Assembly: GCF_965118895.1 (NCBI RefSeq)
Contig: NZ_CBCPJJ010000009.1
Span: 620,001-684,000, forward strand
Source: Rahnella inusitata_A
GTDB taxonomy: Bacteria > Pseudomonadota > Gammaproteobacteria > Enterobacterales > Enterobacteriaceae
DNA length: 64,000 bases
Direction of reading: 5' to 3'
Shown here piece after piece: positions 9,601-16,151 of the stretch. Within the stretch, counting starts at the first letter, position 1, and each line of letters opens with the position of its first letter. The notes under the pieces were generated by a model, which was not told where the DNA came from, searched no databases, and worked only from the letters and a program-made list of their open reading frames with translations. Made by a program: the position numbers and the translations under genes.

Positions 9601-9706
9601 CACGGTCTTCAGCGGGATGCTGCTGTCCACGACTGCGGGGATCTTGTTTATCCCGGCGCTGTATATGCACATTCAGCGTTTACGTGAATGGGTGAAATCA
9701 CGTTAA
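6611..9706 (+). CDS. RND multidrug efflux transporter (HAE-1 family)
   Basis: Proton-driven trimeric exporter of the inner membrane. It has 1031 aa, normal for the family. It begins MLQQFIKRPRFAMVIALV with the usual cytoplasmic start and first helix. The sequence PVEQYPDITPPVVSVSAIYP is typical of HAE-1 pumps. The proton-relay Asp pair is present in VVVDDAIVVVENVER, and the C-terminal repeat carries GLAAKNAILIVEFSK. By eye the porter loops resemble the OqxB/MexF branch more than AcrB (for example FGTLQTSLGG), a tentative sub-assignment. It is co-transcribed with the upstream adaptor and probably with downstream tqsA (33-nt gap). Substrates cannot be deduced; the convergent MarR regulator is a candidate controller. 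Confidence 0.94.
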   Translation: MLQQFIKRPRFAMVIALVTALIGAVALNVIPVEQYPDITPPVVSVSAIYPGASARDVAESVAAPIEAQVNGVSNMLYMSSNSGNNGSYSLNITFASGTDPDTAAVEVQNRISQVSAKLPAEVLNTGVSVRKQASNILMGISLLSPKNTHDMLFISNFASIQLRDALARIDGVGDVQVFGSRDYSMRIWLDPRKMEALNVSSTEISAAIQSQNVQAAAGQIGASPSPSMQQQTLTISGAGRLSSPEEFSNIIVRKNENGGTVRLRDVARIELGAQDYQVNATLNQTPSAFLSVYPAPGANALNVANAVREEMTRQARYFPDDLNYEIKFDSTQFVSATLDEIVVSLAITFLVVLTIVFLFLQSARATFIVALTIPVSLLGTFAVLYAFGYSANTLSLFAIILALTVVVDDAIVVVENVERLMTEDPSLGRVAATRKALKQIAGPIIATTVVLMAVFVPIAVLPGITGALYRQFAVTLSAAVILSSINALTLTPALCATLLKPRPEKPARLFSAFNRGLDTVRDRYVTATRGLSKHALTSVLTVIALVGACVWGYSSLPKSFLPDEDQGYFFVNVQLPDGASLGRTDAVLGQMQTLLESDPAVDDVIAISGFSLLSGGSAPNSAFGIVLLKPWGARSSVDQVIGRLQPAMAGIPSAMIMAINPPAISGLGTASGLDLRLQALQGQSPQELAATGQALIMAANQDPLLSRVFTTFSASVPEIALSVDRDRAAQLQVPVSRIFGTLQTSLGGVNVSDFIINNRLFNVQMQNEMEDRQRADQISTLSVRSDNGSLISMGKLVDLTPSLGAPFITQYNQFPSLAISGSAAPGVSSGEAMAQMENILSEKLPAGYGYEWTGMSLQEIQAGGQAILIYAAALLFAYLFLVAQYESWSIPMVVMISVIFAVFGAIGGLHLAGLSNDVYAQIGMVLLIGLAAKNAILIVEFSKARREEGASISEAAQDGAKQRFRAVMMTAISFILGVLPLVLASGAGAMSRHIIGVTVFSGMLLSTTAGILFIPALYMHIQRLREWVKSR

Positions 9707-9739
9707 TTTGCTGCCAGCGATCATCATCAGGAGAGAATT

Positions 9740-10777
9740 ATGCGAAAGACCATAGTGACTAATCAGGGACTGAAAATCGCGGTGATGATGGCAATGCTGG
9801 TCGTTATTTTCGCAGGTATAAAGTCAGCCGCAGACATTATTGTCCCGTTCATTCTGGCGCTTTTTCTGGCTTTCGTCCTCAATCCGTTAATTGTGTTACT
9901 GGAGAAAGTGCGGGTGCCGCGTGCGCTCGCGGTGATGCTGGTGGCGACGGTGGTGATTTGCGTGATGGTATTTCTCACGTCAACGTTGCTGGTGACGCTC
10001 AATGAATTTGCCCGTACATTACCGCAGTATCGCGGCATCATCATTGAGAAATTACGGCAGTACGACGCCTATTTTCCACAAGGTGAACTGACCTTTACGC
10101 CGGAACAGTTGGCCGGGTACATCGACCCGGCCGCGACCCTGAATCTGGTGAGCAAGCTGATAAGTTATCTTTCCAATGCCATGGCCGGGCTGTTCTTGTT
10201 GCTGATGACTGTCGCTTTCATGCTGCTGGAGGTCCCGCAACTGCCTTACAAAATCGAGCAACTCTCCGACGATCCGGGAAAAGGCATGGCGAACGTTCAG
10301 CGCGCGCTGGATAGCGTCACGCGATATCTGGTGATCAAAACGCTGATAAGCGTCGTCACCGGGCTGGCGGTATGGGCGTTGCTGGCAGGTATCGGCGTCC
10401 GTTTTGCTTTCCTTTGGGGCATGCTGGCTTTCGCGCTGAACTATATTCCTAACATAGGTTCATTCATTGCCGCCATTCCCCCGATTATTCAGACCTTCCT
10501 GTTTAACAGCGTAAGTGACGGGTTGATGGTGACCGGCGGTTATATTCTGATCAACGTGATTTTCGGCAGCATTATTGACCCAAAAATTCTCGGGAAAGGG
10601 CTGGGGTTATCGACGCTGGTGGTGTTCATTTCGCTGATATTCTGGGGCTGGCTAATGGGGCCGGTGGGTATGTTACTGTCGGTTCCGCTGACGATTGTGC
10701 TCAAAATCGCCCTCGAACCGACAGCAGCAGGGCACAAAATTGCTGTTCTGCTCGGCGATGGAACGCCTGAACGTTAG
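9740..10777 (+). CDS. tqsA: AI-2E family transporter, TqsA-like (autoinducer-2 exporter)
   Basis: Multi-span inner-membrane protein. E. coli TqsA (YdgG) exports the quorum signal autoinducer-2 and affects biofilm formation. It has 345 aa, as in E. coli (344), with extended matches: GLKIAVMMAMLVVI, IIVPFILALFLA, FMLLEVPQLP, ALNYIPNIGS, GLGLSTLVVFISLIFWGWL and GPVGMLLSVPLTI. AGGAG lies just before the ATG. It follows the RND gene by 33 nt, an unusual placement, since in E. coli it is elsewhere on the chromosome. Its TAG stop overlaps the TAA stop of the convergent MarR gene by two bases (4-nt gene overlap), with no terminator between. Confidence 0.85.
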   Translation: MRKTIVTNQGLKIAVMMAMLVVIFAGIKSAADIIVPFILALFLAFVLNPLIVLLEKVRVPRALAVMLVATVVICVMVFLTSTLLVTLNEFARTLPQYRGIIIEKLRQYDAYFPQGELTFTPEQLAGYIDPAATLNLVSKLISYLSNAMAGLFLLLMTVAFMLLEVPQLPYKIEQLSDDPGKGMANVQRALDSVTRYLVIKTLISVVTGLAVWALLAGIGVRFAFLWGMLAFALNYIPNIGSFIAAIPPIIQTFLFNSVSDGLMVTGGYILINVIFGSIIDPKILGKGLGLSTLVVFISLIFWGWLMGPVGMLLSVPLTIVLKIALEPTAAGHKIAVLLGDGTPER

Positions 10778-11238
10778 GGTTTGTTCTGCTCTTCGATATC
10801 CTGCGCCAGTGCTTCGATGCTGCGAAGTGAGGCCATTAACTGCTGGCGGGCGAGAGAGTCTAAGCCGTCAAATAACCGGTCGATTGCGACCTGTTTGGGT
10901 ATTTTTACTTGCTCAAGCGCCTGTTTACCGGCTTCGGTAAGCTCCAGTAGCTGCGAGCGGCGATCAGTGGGATGGCGTTTACGGATAAGCAGACCGTCCC
11001 GATCCATTGCATCAATGGCATCAGTAATGGTTCTTGGTGATTGCTGGAGTACATGTGCAAGTTCACCCGGTCGGCAGGTTCCCTCGTGTGCGATGGCGGT
11101 CAATAACTTACCACGGGCAAGGGAAAGTCCCTGAGCGGACATCGCTGCATCGACCTGCTTACGCATCAGGCGAATCACAGACAACAATGTTTCCGTGATT
11201 TCTGTGGGGGACACTTCGCTTCTATCGATAGTATTCAT
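10774..11238 (-). CDS. MarR-family transcriptional regulator
   Basis: Winged-helix dimeric regulator, usually a ligand-released repressor. It has 154 aa from the ATG at 11236-11238 (MNTIDRSEVSPTE), which has GAGGAG upstream; the longer frame begins with TTG at 11256 and is less likely. The wHTH covers about residues 45-110: GLSLARGKLLTAIAHEG, CRPGELAHVLQQSPRTITD as recognition helix, then the wing KRHPTDRRSQLLELTEAGK. A C-terminal dimerisation helix follows. It converges on the RND-tqsA operon with overlapping stops, so local control of the pump is plausible but is inference. Confidence 0.88.
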   Translation of the reverse strand: MNTIDRSEVSPTEITETLLSVIRLMRKQVDAAMSAQGLSLARGKLLTAIAHEGTCRPGELAHVLQQSPRTITDAIDAMDRDGLLIRKRHPTDRRSQLLELTEAGKQALEQVKIPKQVAIDRLFDGLDSLARQQLMASLRSIEALAQDIEEQNKP

Positions 11239-11243
11239 TTTTA

Positions 11244-11263
11244 TGAGGCTCCTCAAAATGAGG
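11244..11263. promoter_or_regulatory. Possible autoregulatory operator of the MarR gene
   Basis: TGAGG-CT-CCTCA inverted repeat (11244-11255) immediately upstream of and overlapping the MarR gene's ribosome site, followed by a further ATGAGG (11258-11263). MarR proteins often bind such short palindromes near their own start. No matching copy was noticed upstream of the adaptor gene, so this stays speculative. Confidence 0.22.
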
Positions 11264-11390
11264 CCGGTAATCCTGAAAACATTGTAGGCTTCTGGATTGA
11301 GAGTGCAACCGCAGGAGGCGGAAGAGCCTTTGCTAAGTAGTACTGAAGGGTTTGCGAGCCAAAAAAATTCCTGATCAATCAGGGCATTTT

Positions 11391-12059
11391 TCAGATGTGG
11401 GCCTTATAAATCATCAAAAGGTCATCTTTTATTTGGCGACTCATTGGTGTGGCAGAAATGTCATCAATGGGCCAGAAAAGATACTTGATCAGATTATAAA
11501 TGAAACAAAACTCCAGGCGGTTACGTACTTTTATTTTCTGCGCCAGATGTCGTTTATGAACATACACCGTACGGCTGCTGATATTTAATTTTCTGGCGAT
11601 ACGATAGTTGGGCATCTCAGACATCCAGTAGTTCATCACCAGAATTTCCTGATCGCTGAACAACATTCGCGGCAGCCCGGCATTATTTCCAGGCATGTAT
11701 GAGTCAGGTGTCAAAGCAATTTTCTGTAACAATGACGTCAGTGATTGTTTATTGAGGATAAAGACATCGCGGGTAATCGAAATCGGTTCTTCGCAATCGG
11801 GATAGTTTGCATCGATGTAACAGTAAATGCGGGCGGTGTGGCGGTATTCAAAGAAAGCTTTCAATTCCTCTGATAATTCTGCGCTATGGCAATATTGCGT
11901 CATGTTAACCAGAATCACATCAGGTTGGAATTCATCAAGAGGGTTTAGTGCGTTGGATATATTCACGGAATCTATAATATCGAGATTATTATTCTCAACA
12001 AGATAAGAGTAGATGCCTAAGCGTGTGAATCCACAGGGTTCTATAATTGACAGTTTCAT
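11391..12059 (-). CDS. LuxR/FixJ-type HTH regulator with pseudo-receiver domain (RcsA/BglJ-like)
   Basis: DNA-binding regulator of 222 aa. The N-terminal half (about 1-120) has receiver-like layout, but the phospho-acceptor position in PDVILVNMTQ is Asn52. The acidic pair normally near residue 7-8 is also missing, so it is unlikely to be phosphorylated. RcsA and BglJ show the same kind of loss. The C-terminal LuxR helix-turn-helix runs about 128-195 (LFSDQEILVMNYWMSE, ISSRTVYVHKRHLAQKIKV). A short extra tail follows. The ATG at 12057-12059 has AAGGA seven nt before it. By analogy it may act as an accessory partner of RcsB; target genes are unknown. It lies between the MarR gene and solA as a single gene. 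Confidence 0.8.
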   Translation of the reverse strand: MKLSIIEPCGFTRLGIYSYLVENNNLDIIDSVNISNALNPLDEFQPDVILVNMTQYCHSAELSEELKAFFEYRHTARIYCYIDANYPDCEEPISITRDVFILNKQSLTSLLQKIALTPDSYMPGNNAGLPRMLFSDQEILVMNYWMSEMPNYRIARKLNISSRTVYVHKRHLAQKIKVRNRLEFCFIYNLIKYLFWPIDDISATPMSRQIKDDLLMIYKAHI

Positions 12060-12257
12060 ATTACATCCTTGTTGTGCGTATCGTTACGCGACAGAAAGCA
12101 CTCCTGTGATTTCTTAGACCAGCTTATGTTTTTTTCTATAATGTTGTCAATTCGGAAATACCAGTCTATTGATCTGGTTCAAAGCTAAATTAACCCATTA
12201 CCACTTACGAAAAGAAACACCGCCGGCAGAATATAGACAACGGTGGACTTATTTACA

Positions 12258-13373
12258 TTATTTGAAGCGGGAAAGCGAAAAGGGCTGCAGATTAAAGGAG
12301 ATAGGAAGATTGTTAGCGAATTGAGTAACAATTTCGCCTAAAACACTGGCAAACTTGAAACCATGTCCGCTAAGTCCGGAAATCACCAGCGTGTTATCCC
12401 GACCAGGTAACGTATCAATGATGAAATCTTCATCTTCGGTCATGTCGTAAGTGCATGACGCGCCGCGAAGATTGACGCCCACACCCGGCAGGAAGTGGCG
12501 GAAAAAGTTAAACGATTCCGTTCCGTCCTGACTGAAGCCACCATAGGGTTTCCGCTCTTGCGGTTCAGTGATCCACTGGCCACCGTTGTGCTTACCGAGT
12601 TTAAGTGCGTCTTTCACCGACGGAAAACCGTAATATTGGTCGCCTTGCAGAGTCTCCAGCGTGAACGCCGGGAAATGATTCTCTTCGCTGTAGCGGCCAT
12701 CGGCATGGAACCAGGCAAATACTTTTCGCAGGGGTCTCACCGGCAGTTCGGGAAGGATTTTAGTTACCCAGGTTCCAGCGGTAACGGCCAGTTTGGCGCC
12801 ACGGTACACGCCATCGGCGGTAGAGACTGCAACGCCATCTTCCAGCCATTCTATACTGTCTACCGGACAGTTAAATAATTGCGCGCAGCCCGCTTCCCGT
12901 GCCAGACGGATATAAGCGGAGATGGCGATTTCACTTTGCAGGTAACCGGAATTGGGTTCAAAAACGCCGCAGTAACCGTCTGGCAGGGTGAACAACGGCC
13001 ACTTTGTGCGGATCTCTTCGGCATCCATGTTCTGAGTCGTCAGGTTGTAAGTTTCAGCGCTGTTTTTCACATTAGCGATAAAATCCGAGTTTTCCGGCCC
13101 CACATTCAGCACACCGCTGCGATGAAAAACTTTCTCTTCGCTGACCTCGGCAAGTTCATCCCAAAGTGTTTGCGCCCTTAACAGCATCGGTACGTAACGT
13201 GCGCCTTCGCCATAGGCGTGACGGATTAGACGGGTTTCTCCATGATGGCTGCCCGCATTGTGCGGTGGCATTGCACTGTCGATCATCAGGACTTTCAACC
13301 CGGCGCGGGTGGCGTAATAACCTGCCGCAGAGCCAACTGAGCCACTGCCGACGACGATGAGATCATAATCCAT
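12258..13373 (-). CDS. solA: N-methyl-L-tryptophan oxidase
   Basis: Monomeric sarcosine-oxidase family flavoenzyme that oxidatively demethylates N-methyl amino acids, producing formaldehyde and H2O2. It has 371 aa, one less than E. coli. The N-terminal dinucleotide-binding motif VVGSGSVGSAAGYYATRAG is followed by Asp32 (LMIDSAMPPHNAGSHHGETR). Covalent FAD attachment is expected at Cys307 in RGASCTYDMTEDEDFIID, corresponding to Cys308 in E. coli. It is followed by bssS in the E. coli order. A weak hairpin at about 12217-12245 may end its transcript. Confidence 0.94.
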   Translation of the reverse strand: MDYDLIVVGSGSVGSAAGYYATRAGLKVLMIDSAMPPHNAGSHHGETRLIRHAYGEGARYVPMLLRAQTLWDELAEVSEEKVFHRSGVLNVGPENSDFIANVKNSAETYNLTTQNMDAEEIRTKWPLFTLPDGYCGVFEPNSGYLQSEIAISAYIRLAREAGCAQLFNCPVDSIEWLEDGVAVSTADGVYRGAKLAVTAGTWVTKILPELPVRPLRKVFAWFHADGRYSEENHFPAFTLETLQGDQYYGFPSVKDALKLGKHNGGQWITEPQERKPYGGFSQDGTESFNFFRHFLPGVGVNLRGASCTYDMTEDEDFIIDTLPGRDNTLVISGLSGHGFKFASVLGEIVTQFANNLPISFNLQPFSLSRFK

Positions 13374-13468
13374 ATTACTCAGACTCCTCTGACGAAAATT
13401 TTTAACAATCTGGCAATCGTCATGATAGAGAGTTTACGACAGCGAAGGCAAGCAGGGCGGGAACAAAG

Positions 13469-13500
13469 AAAAAGGCACCAGGATGTAAATCGCTGGTGCC
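13469..13500 (-). terminator. Terminator of bssS
   Basis: GGCACCAG / CTGGTGCC stem with an 11-nt loop, 20 nt past the bssS stop, followed on the reverse strand by TTTTTC. Confidence 0.75.
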
Positions 13501-13519
13501 TCAGACTGGCAGGTAAAGA

Positions 13520-13774
13520 TTAGTGTTTTCGGTGATCACTGTATTCGTACTCATTCGATTCGATCTTTTCTATGCCGGCTTCGAGAATGTTAATCAATTG
13601 CCGTGCAACGTCGGTAGTCAACCAAAGGGTTCTGTCTACCTGAGCATTTTCTGGAGTCTGGTCTTTTGAAGACAGGTAATGGAGACGTATCATCATGGCG
13701 TCATACGAGTCGACCGTACTGATATCCCAACCAACAAGCGGGTGTGTCTGAATAACTTCATCATTTCTGTCCAT
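13520..13774 (-). CDS. bssS: Biofilm formation regulator BssS
   Basis: Small cytoplasmic protein of 84 aa, same length as E. coli BssS (YceP), a biofilm regulator linked to indole and AI-2 signalling. Near-identical blocks are EVIQTHPLVGWDISTVDSYD and TLWLTTDVARQLINILEAGI. The ATG at 13772-13774 is preceded by AAGGGG. It lies between solA and dinI as in E. coli. No recognised domain beyond its own family, and no catalytic residues to point to. Confidence 0.93.
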   Translation of the reverse strand: MDRNDEVIQTHPLVGWDISTVDSYDAMMIRLHYLSSKDQTPENAQVDRTLWLTTDVARQLINILEAGIEKIESNEYEYSDHRKH

Positions 13775-13998
13775 ATAGACCCCTTATCTTGTAGTGACTA
13801 ACGTGAGTGACTATCTGAGGATCAATGCGGCTCATTATCAGGTGAGCTATTTCAGTATAAACAGTTAAATCGTTTTGAGGAGAGTTTGAATGAATTTAAT
13901 TGTAAAAAAACTGTGTTGATATATGAGGAGTCAGAATTATCTGGGAATTAACGGAAATTTTATTTTCACGGTGAGTGTTTTTTATACAGGCGTCAGGA

Positions 13999-14026
13999 AT
14001 AAAAAACCGGACTGCGACGCCCGGTA
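13999..14026 (-). terminator. Terminator of dinI; surrounding 13775-14120 otherwise empty
   Basis: On the reverse strand ACCGGGC, a 6-nt loop and GTCCGGT form a stem (one bulge) followed by TTTTTT, about 95 nt after the dinI stop. The rest of 13775-14120 holds the bssS promoter region. No ORF there can be supported and I recognise no operator. Confidence 0.6.
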
Positions 14027-14120
14027 AAATACTGAAATAGCCTTTCGGCGTGGTTTTAATAAACCTGATTATTATAAATAAGGTAGGGCAGCCAGGTTGA
14101 TTTTCAGGCGTTTCAACGCG

Positions 14121-14375
14121 TTACTCATCGTTTTGATTTGAAAACCAGTCATCGGCACTTTCCCAGGTTTCCTGCAGAATTTCTTCGATCAGATCACGGT
14201 CAGTTTTTGCTCCACCCAATACCGATAGGCTATTTGCTCCGGCATAGCGGACCTGAATATTATTTTCGCGGTCTGAAAACTGTTTGTTAATTCTTTTACT
14301 CAATTCACCTGATAACGCGTCGAGCGCACCGACAGGCAGAGGTTTCGTTTTATCGATAGTGATTTCAACACGCAT
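14121..14375 (-). CDS. dinI: DNA damage-inducible protein I
   Basis: Binds and stabilises RecA filaments, limiting UmuD processing and modulating the SOS response. It has 84 aa from the ATG at 14373-14375 (MRVEITIDK), chosen over a longer frame because AGGAGG lies seven nt before it. The conserved DinI fold is visible: MRVEITIDKTKPLP, ALSGELSKRINKQF, then an acidic C-terminal helix (RDLIEEILQETWESADDWF) that mimics DNA. A near-perfect LexA operator sits 17-42 nt upstream. E. coli DinI has 81 aa. It is followed by bssS after a 346-nt gap with its own terminator. Confidence 0.95.
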   Translation of the reverse strand: MRVEITIDKTKPLPVGALDALSGELSKRINKQFSDRENNIQVRYAGANSLSVLGGAKTDRDLIEEILQETWESADDWFSNQNDE

Positions 14376-14391
14376 AGGACCTCCTGAATAG

Positions 14392-14417
14392 ATTGACTGT
14401 ATATTTATACAGTCAAT
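14392..14417. promoter_or_regulatory. LexA (SOS) operator of dinI
   Basis: Inverted repeat with 12-nt arms ATTGACTGTATA / TATACAGTCAAT around a central TT. It contains the LexA consensus CTGT-N8-ACAG at 14397-14412. Its position just upstream of the dinI ribosome site fits repression by promoter occlusion. Confidence 0.93.
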
Positions 14418-14490
14418 CTGCTGTTTACGCAACAAGGAGATGAAGAGAAAATCGCGCTGCGGATTACTGCCGTTCATCCCTGACCTGTGT

Positions 14491-15540
14491 TTAGCAGGCC
14501 GTCACTTTCCAGTTCAGTGTCTGCCCTGCGAGGAATGGAACAACGCTTTCCTCGCCCAGCGCGATTTCTTCCGGCTGAGTAACCGTCGTACGTGTCAGCT
14601 CGATAAAATCTTCATTGACCGGTAAACCGTAAAAACGCGGGCCGTTCAGTGAACAGAATGCTTCCAGGTGATGCAGCGCATTCATCTCTTCGAATACTGT
14701 GGCATACGCAGGCATTGCCAGAGGTGCATTGAAACAACCTGCACAGCCGCAGCTCGACTCCTTGCGGCCTTTGGTGTGAGGGGCGGAATCGGTACCGAGG
14801 AAGAAGCGATCAGCGCCGCTGGCGATCACGTTCCGCAAGGCTTCCTGATGAATATTACGTTTCAGGATAGGCAGGCAGAATAGGTGTGGTCGCACGCCGC
14901 CCACCAGCATGTGATTGCGGTTAAACATCAGGTGCTGAGGCGTAATGGTAGCTCCGAGATACTGATTGCCCTCAAGAACATACTGAGCAGCATCTTTAGT
15001 CGTGATGTGTTCGAATACAATTTTCAGTTCAGGGAACTGGCGACGAACCGGCTCCATCACTTCATCAATGAAATACGCTTCACGATCGAAAATATCTACA
15101 TGGCTGTGCGTTACTTCGCCGTGGATCAGCAGTGGCATGCCGATTTTTTGCATACGTTCCAATACCGGATAAATGGTTTTGACGTCAGAAACACCATGCT
15201 GGGAGTTGGTCGTGGCATTGGCCGGGTAAAGTTTTGCGGCGGTGAATACACCTTGCTCAAAACCGCGTGCGATTTCATCCGGATCCAGAGAATCGGTCAG
15301 ATAGCAGGTCAGCAGCGGCGTGAAGTGATGGCCAGCAGGCACAGCCGCCATGATGCGCGAGCGATATGCCAGGGCCGCTTCCACAGTAGTCACCGGCGGC
15401 GTCAGGTTTGGCATAACTATCGCACGGCCAAAAACTTCGCTGGTGAACGGTAGCACCGTACTGAGCATATCATCGTCACGAAGGTGAATATGCCAGTCAT
15501 CTGGGCGGCGGATTTTCAAAACTTGCGGTGTTGCGGTCAT
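14491..15540 (-). CDS. pyrC: Dihydroorotase
   Basis: Zinc amidohydrolase that interconverts carbamoyl-aspartate and dihydroorotate in pyrimidine synthesis. It has 349 aa from the ATG at 15538-15540 (MTATPQVLKIRRPDDWHIHL), matching the E. coli length of 348; a longer frame to 15600 lacks conservation. Metal ligands are visible: DWHIHLRD (HxH), the carboxylated Lys in AAKLYPANATTNS, HGEVTH, EHITT and the catalytic Asp in FLGTDSAPH. GGAG lies nine nt upstream. I did not find the repeated leader that gives E. coli pyrC its nucleotide-dependent start-site switching. It is divergent from the small monooxygenase gene. Confidence 0.96.
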   Translation of the reverse strand: MTATPQVLKIRRPDDWHIHLRDDDMLSTVLPFTSEVFGRAIVMPNLTPPVTTVEAALAYRSRIMAAVPAGHHFTPLLTCYLTDSLDPDEIARGFEQGVFTAAKLYPANATTNSQHGVSDVKTIYPVLERMQKIGMPLLIHGEVTHSHVDIFDREAYFIDEVMEPVRRQFPELKIVFEHITTKDAAQYVLEGNQYLGATITPQHLMFNRNHMLVGGVRPHLFCLPILKRNIHQEALRNVIASGADRFFLGTDSAPHTKGRKESSCGCAGCFNAPLAMPAYATVFEEMNALHHLEAFCSLNGPRFYGLPVNEDFIELTRTTVTQPEEIALGEESVVPFLAGQTLNWKVTAC

Positions 15541-15763
15541 CAGGCAAAACTCCGGCATTGAGAGACAAGATATTGGGATCAGGTGCGGTAATGGGAGCAT
15601 TAACGGCGGGGAACAAGAATAAGCGCAAAACCGTCGGGTTGCATCTGTTAAATAAACTTCGTATTGAAATCAATGCAGGGAAGGGGTCATAGTAGGTGCA
15701 GATGTGAGTCGCCGGGCTTGCCGGGGTACCCGCAAGCAAGACAAAAATAACAGGAGAACTACT

Positions 15764-16051
15764 ATGGAAATCAGAGTTGTTGCCACTATTGCTGCTAAAC
15801 CGGAGTTTAAGGCACAGGTAACGGAAGCTTTACTTGAGGTGATTGAACCCAGCCGGCAGGAAGTGGGGTGCTTGCAGTATGAGCTTCATCGGGACCTCGA
15901 CAAAGAAGGAACTTTTGTCTTTTACGAACGCTGGAAATCGGAAGACGCGCTGAACCAACATAATAAAACAGAACACTTCCAGCGTTTCGCCGCAAGTCTG
16001 GAAGGTAAGCTTGATGAGCTGACTATCCGCCGCCTTAAAACACTGGCTTGA
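15764..16051 (+). CDS. Small ABM-domain protein (putative quinol/antibiotic-biosynthesis monooxygenase)
   Basis: It has 95 aa, starting at ATG 15764 with AGGAG seven nt upstream; a longer frame from 15704 is not conserved in character. The layout is a dimeric alpha-beta-barrel ABM fold: IRVVATIAAKPEFKAQVTEAL, SRQEVGCLQYELHRDL, then FVFYERWKSEDALNQHNKTEH and FQRFA. The conserved His is in NKTEHFQ. Family members include YgiN (quinol monooxygenase) and LsrG (AI-2 phosphate isomerase); which reaction applies here cannot be told. It lies between pyrC and rne, where E. coli has a large block of other genes. It is monocistronic, ended by the terminator shared with rne. Confidence 0.82.
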   Translation: MEIRVVATIAAKPEFKAQVTEALLEVIEPSRQEVGCLQYELHRDLDKEGTFVFYERWKSEDALNQHNKTEHFQRFAASLEGKLDELTIRRLKTLA

Positions 16052-16100
16052 TTATCCGCAGCCCTTAATGGGCTTATGCGCCAGAGGTTTCAGGCAATAA

Positions 16101-16126
16101 AAAAACCCGCCGAAGCGGGTTTTTTA
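16101..16126. terminator. Bidirectional terminator between the ABM gene and rne
   Basis: ACCCGC / GCGGGT stem around CGAA, flanked by an A-run on the left and a T-run on the right, so it can end transcripts from both strands. Confidence 0.85.
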
Positions 16127-16151
16127 TACCTGTTACCAGTCTGTCAGAGTA

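Noticed and set aside
12217..12245. Terminator after solA
   Set aside because: Only a 5-bp stem with a long loop; kept as a remark in the solA entry, not called.
15619..15640. Possible PurR box upstream of pyrC
   Set aside because: Only the left half resembles the consensus (CGCAAA); the right half does not match.
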